Assembly (NCBI RefSeq): GCF_900240945.1
Contig: NZ_OESG01000012.1
Coordinates: 744,001 to 808,000, forward strand
Length of the DNA: 64,000 nt
Reading direction: 5' to 3'
From: Mycobacterium sp. 3519A
GTDB taxonomy: Bacteria > Actinomycetota > Actinomycetes > Mycobacteriales > Mycobacteriaceae
Below the pieces are notes generated by a model. The model had not been told where the DNA came from. It searched no databases and saw only the letters and a program-made list of their open reading frames with translations. This document shows, piece by piece, positions 62,174-64,000 of this stretch. The stretch's first letter is position 1. Every line of letters starts with the position of its first letter. Both the position numbers and the translations under genes were made by a program.

Positions 62174-63124
62174 ATGGCCCCGCAACAGACCTCCGTCACC
62201 GTTCCCGACCTGTCCGGACAGCTGGCCGTCGTCACCGGTTCCAACTCGGGCCTCGGCCTGGGCCTGGCCACCCGGTTGGCCGCCGGGGGCGCTGACGTCG
62301 TGATGGCGATCCGCAACCGCGCCAAGGGCGAAGCCGCCGCGGAGCAGATCCGCGCGAAGGTGCCGACCGCGAAGTTGACGATCAAGAGCCTCGACCTGTC
62401 GTCGTTGGCCAGCATTCAGGCGCTCGGTGACGACCTCAATGCCGAGGGACGGCCGATCGACATCCTGGTCAACAACGCGGGCGTCATGCAGCCCCCCGAG
62501 CGCGAGACCACCGCCGACGGATTCGAGCTGCAGTTCGGCAGCAATCACCTCGGCCACTTCGCGCTGACCGGCCACCTGATGCCGTTGTTGCGCGCCGCGA
62601 GTCGTCCGCGGGTGACGTCGTTGAGCAGCCTGGCGGCGCGGATGGGCGGCATCAACTTCGACGACCTGCAATGGGAGAAGCGCTACAACCCGAGTCGGGC
62701 CTACTCGCAGTCCAAGTCGGCGAACCTGATGTTCGCAATCGAGTTGGACCGGCTGAGTAAGCGCGCCGGCTGGGGCGTCGTCTCGGTCGCCGCGCATCCC
62801 GGTCTGACGAAGACCAACCTGCAGTTCAGCGGTCCGTCGCAGGGCAGGGACAACCCGACACTGCTGGAGCGGTTCTACCGCGTCAGCCGCCAGGCGACGC
62901 CGTTCATGTGGCAGGAGATCGAAGACGGCATTCTGCCTGCGCTGTATGCGGCGGTATCACCCGACGCGCAAGGCGGTGCGTTCTACGGCCCGCGCGGCAT
63001 CCTGGAAGTGGCGAGCGGCGGCGTCAAGCCTGCCAAGATCCCGGGGCGCTGCCTGGACGAGTCCGACGGCCGTCGGCTGTGGCAGCTCTCCGAACAGCTG
63101 ACCGGGGTTCGGTATCCGGCGTAG
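62174..63124 (+). CDS. short-chain dehydrogenase (Rv2263-like)
   Basis: A 316-residue classical/extended-type SDR. The nucleotide loop is [30 protein letters not shown], the structural NNAG is [10 protein letters not shown], the catalytic Ser lies in [13 protein letters not shown], and the catalytic pair is YSQSK. The next Lys-containing helix and [10 protein letters not shown] are present. Relatives are protochlorophyllide-reductase/retinol-dehydrogenase-like; the substrate is probably a lipid aldehyde or ketone. It is divergent from, and likely controlled by, the TetR gene. AAAGAGA upstream of the ATG is a modest ribosome site. Confidence 0.9.
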   Translation: MAPQQTSVTVPDLSGQLAVVTGSNSGLGLGLATRLAAGGADVVMAIRNRAKGEAAAEQIRAKVPTAKLTIKSLDLSSLASIQALGDDLNAEGRPIDILVNNAGVMQPPERETTADGFELQFGSNHLGHFALTGHLMPLLRAASRPRVTSLSSLAARMGGINFDDLQWEKRYNPSRAYSQSKSANLMFAIELDRLSKRAGWGVVSVAAHPGLTKTNLQFSGPSQGRDNPTLLERFYRVSRQATPFMWQEIEDGILPALYAAVSPDAQGGAFYGPRGILEVASGGVKPAKIPGRCLDESDGRRLWQLSEQLTGVRYPA

Positions 63125-63148
63125 GCGCTGGAAGGCTACCGTTTAAAG

Positions 63149-64000
63149 GTGCCCGAATCCAGCATCGTCGTGCGGCCCGAGCCGATGGACAGCGGCTCGT
63201 ACACCGCCAGTTCGCGGCTGCAGGCGGCCGGATTGTCGGGGGCTATAAAGCTTTTCGAGCGGGCCGCCGACACCGTCCCGCTTCCGAAGGCACCGCAGCC
63301 CGTGGTCATCGCCGACTACGGCGCGTCCACCGGGCACAACTCGCTGCTGCCGATCTGCGCGGCAATCGCGGTGTTGCGCAAGCGGACCCGGCCGGAGCAT
63401 TCGATCTTGGTGGCACACACCGATGTGGCCGACAACGACTTCACCGTCATGTTCGAGACGCTCGAGCACGACCCCGACTCGTATCTGAAGAAGGACCCGG
63501 CCACCTTCGCCTCGGCGATCGGCCGCTCGTTCTACACCCAGATCCTGCCGTCGAACAGTGTGAACCTGGGCTGGTCGTCGTGGGCGATCCAGTGGCTGGG
63601 TCGGGTGCCTGCTCCGGTGCCGGACCATCTGCAGGTGGCCTACAGCAGCGACGAGGGCGTCAAGGCCGCCTATGCCAAACAGGCCGCGTTCGACTGGCAC
63701 GAGTTCGTCGCCTTCCGCGGGCGCGAGTTGTGCCCCGGCGGCCGTGTCGTGGTGCTAACGACGGCCATCGGCGAGGACGGCGAATTCGGCCACCGGCCGC
63801 TGCTCGACGCGGTACTCGCCGAACTGGCCGATCTGGTGGCGCAGGGTGTCGTCACCGAGCACGAGGTGCACCGGATGTGCATTCCGCTGGTCTCCCGTCG
63901 CGCCGCGGATTTCCTGTCTCCGTTCGCGCCGAAGGGCCGTTTCGAACGGGTCGAGGTCGAGCACCTGGAGGTGTTCAACGCCGAGGACCGGTTCTGGACG
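63149..64000 (+). CDS. SABATH-like carboxyl methyltransferase, cut by the window end
   Basis: At least 284 residues, open to the last base, so the C-terminus lies outside. The protein resembles the SABATH family of S-adenosylmethionine-dependent carboxyl methyltransferases (salicylate/jasmonate type, known mainly from plants). Signs are a start near SGSYTASSRLQAAGLSGAI, the SAM loop VIADYGASTGHNSLLPICAAI, the acidic strand ILVAHTDVADNDFTVMFE, the helix LGWSSWAIQWLGRVP and AFDWHEFVAFRGRELCPGGRVVVLTT. The GTG start follows an AAAGG and lies 24 bases after the SDR stop. Substrate unknown; a small carboxylic acid is expected. Confidence 0.8.
   Translation, partial: MPESSIVVRPEPMDSGSYTASSRLQAAGLSGAIKLFERAADTVPLPKAPQPVVIADYGASTGHNSLLPICAAIAVLRKRTRPEHSILVAHTDVADNDFTVMFETLEHDPDSYLKKDPATFASAIGRSFYTQILPSNSVNLGWSSWAIQWLGRVPAPVPDHLQVAYSSDEGVKAAYAKQAAFDWHEFVAFRGRELCPGGRVVVLTTAIGEDGEFGHRPLLDAVLAELADLVAQGVVTEHEVHRMCIPLVSRRAADFLSPFAPKGRFERVEVEHLEVFNAEDRFWT

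Overview
The window is high-GC DNA from a mycobacterium, most likely an environmental rapid-grower (Mycolicibacterium type). The evidence is a backbone whose gene order matches the Mycobacterium tuberculosis H37Rv stretch from about Rv2223c to Rv2263, with very high protein similarity to MTB genes I recognise (aceE, acpM, kasA, ahpE, the C4 zinc-ribbon gene, ptpA, the DUF3052 gene). The family and ortholog calls rest on recalled sequences and visible motifs; no database was searched.

Layout. 1-3929 is an accessory segment: a truncated SDR, an alpha/beta hydrolase, an orphan NarL-type response regulator and a class III aminotransferase. 4015-9562 holds two tandem Hip1-type exported proteases, a wax-ester/diacylglycerol acyltransferase and panB. 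9641-15018 is inserted relative to MTB: an enoyl-CoA hydratase with its TetR regulator, a small membrane protein, and a three-gene DUF1989/DUF1989/carboxyltransferase operon of the urea or guanidine carboxylase type. 15054-24356 has the CYTH-CHAD protein, the RNase P RNA gene, an AraC regulator, a VOC protein, a membrane methyltransferase, a DUF222-HNH (13E12-type) gene, ogt with a 2OG-Fe(II) oxygenase, and an XRE-cupin regulator opposite a thioredoxin-reductase-like and methyltransferase pair. 23268-30168 is the RnhC / zinc-ribbon / Nif3 / CobC chain opposite ptkA-ptpA-SURF1, then cobD. 30204-35612 has a DUF2236 protein, a secreted glycoside hydrolase, a VOC protein, a small secreted protein, tRNA-Val, ahpE, a DUF3052 gene and a membrane-anchored protein.

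35759-46302 is the metabolic core: aceE (pyruvate to acetyl-CoA), then mabR and the FAS-II operon fabD-acpM-kasA-kasB-accD6 for meromycolate elongation, closed by a long hairpin. Between aceE and mabR sits an extra DUF559-type endonuclease gene bracketed by two copies of a palindromic repeat; a third copy lies after panB. 46391-55780 contains a ferritin-like/VIT1 transporter, glpD with a TetR regulator, an alkyl-DHAP-synthase-like flavoprotein coupled to a lipid kinase, DUF3145, a beta-lactamase-family protein, a LuxR regulator with TPR-like repeats, and an NTF2-like protein. 55949-64000 has a second NTF2-like protein and an Rv2258c-type methyltransferase whose convergent 3' junction is tandemly duplicated (294 bp, one mismatch seen), a LigB-type dioxygenase, mscR with its metallo-hydrolase, a DUF732-like secreted protein, a SHOCT protein, a TetR/SDR pair with a clear operator, and a SABATH-type methyltransferase cut by the window end.

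No insertion sequence, CRISPR array, rRNA or complete prophage was seen.
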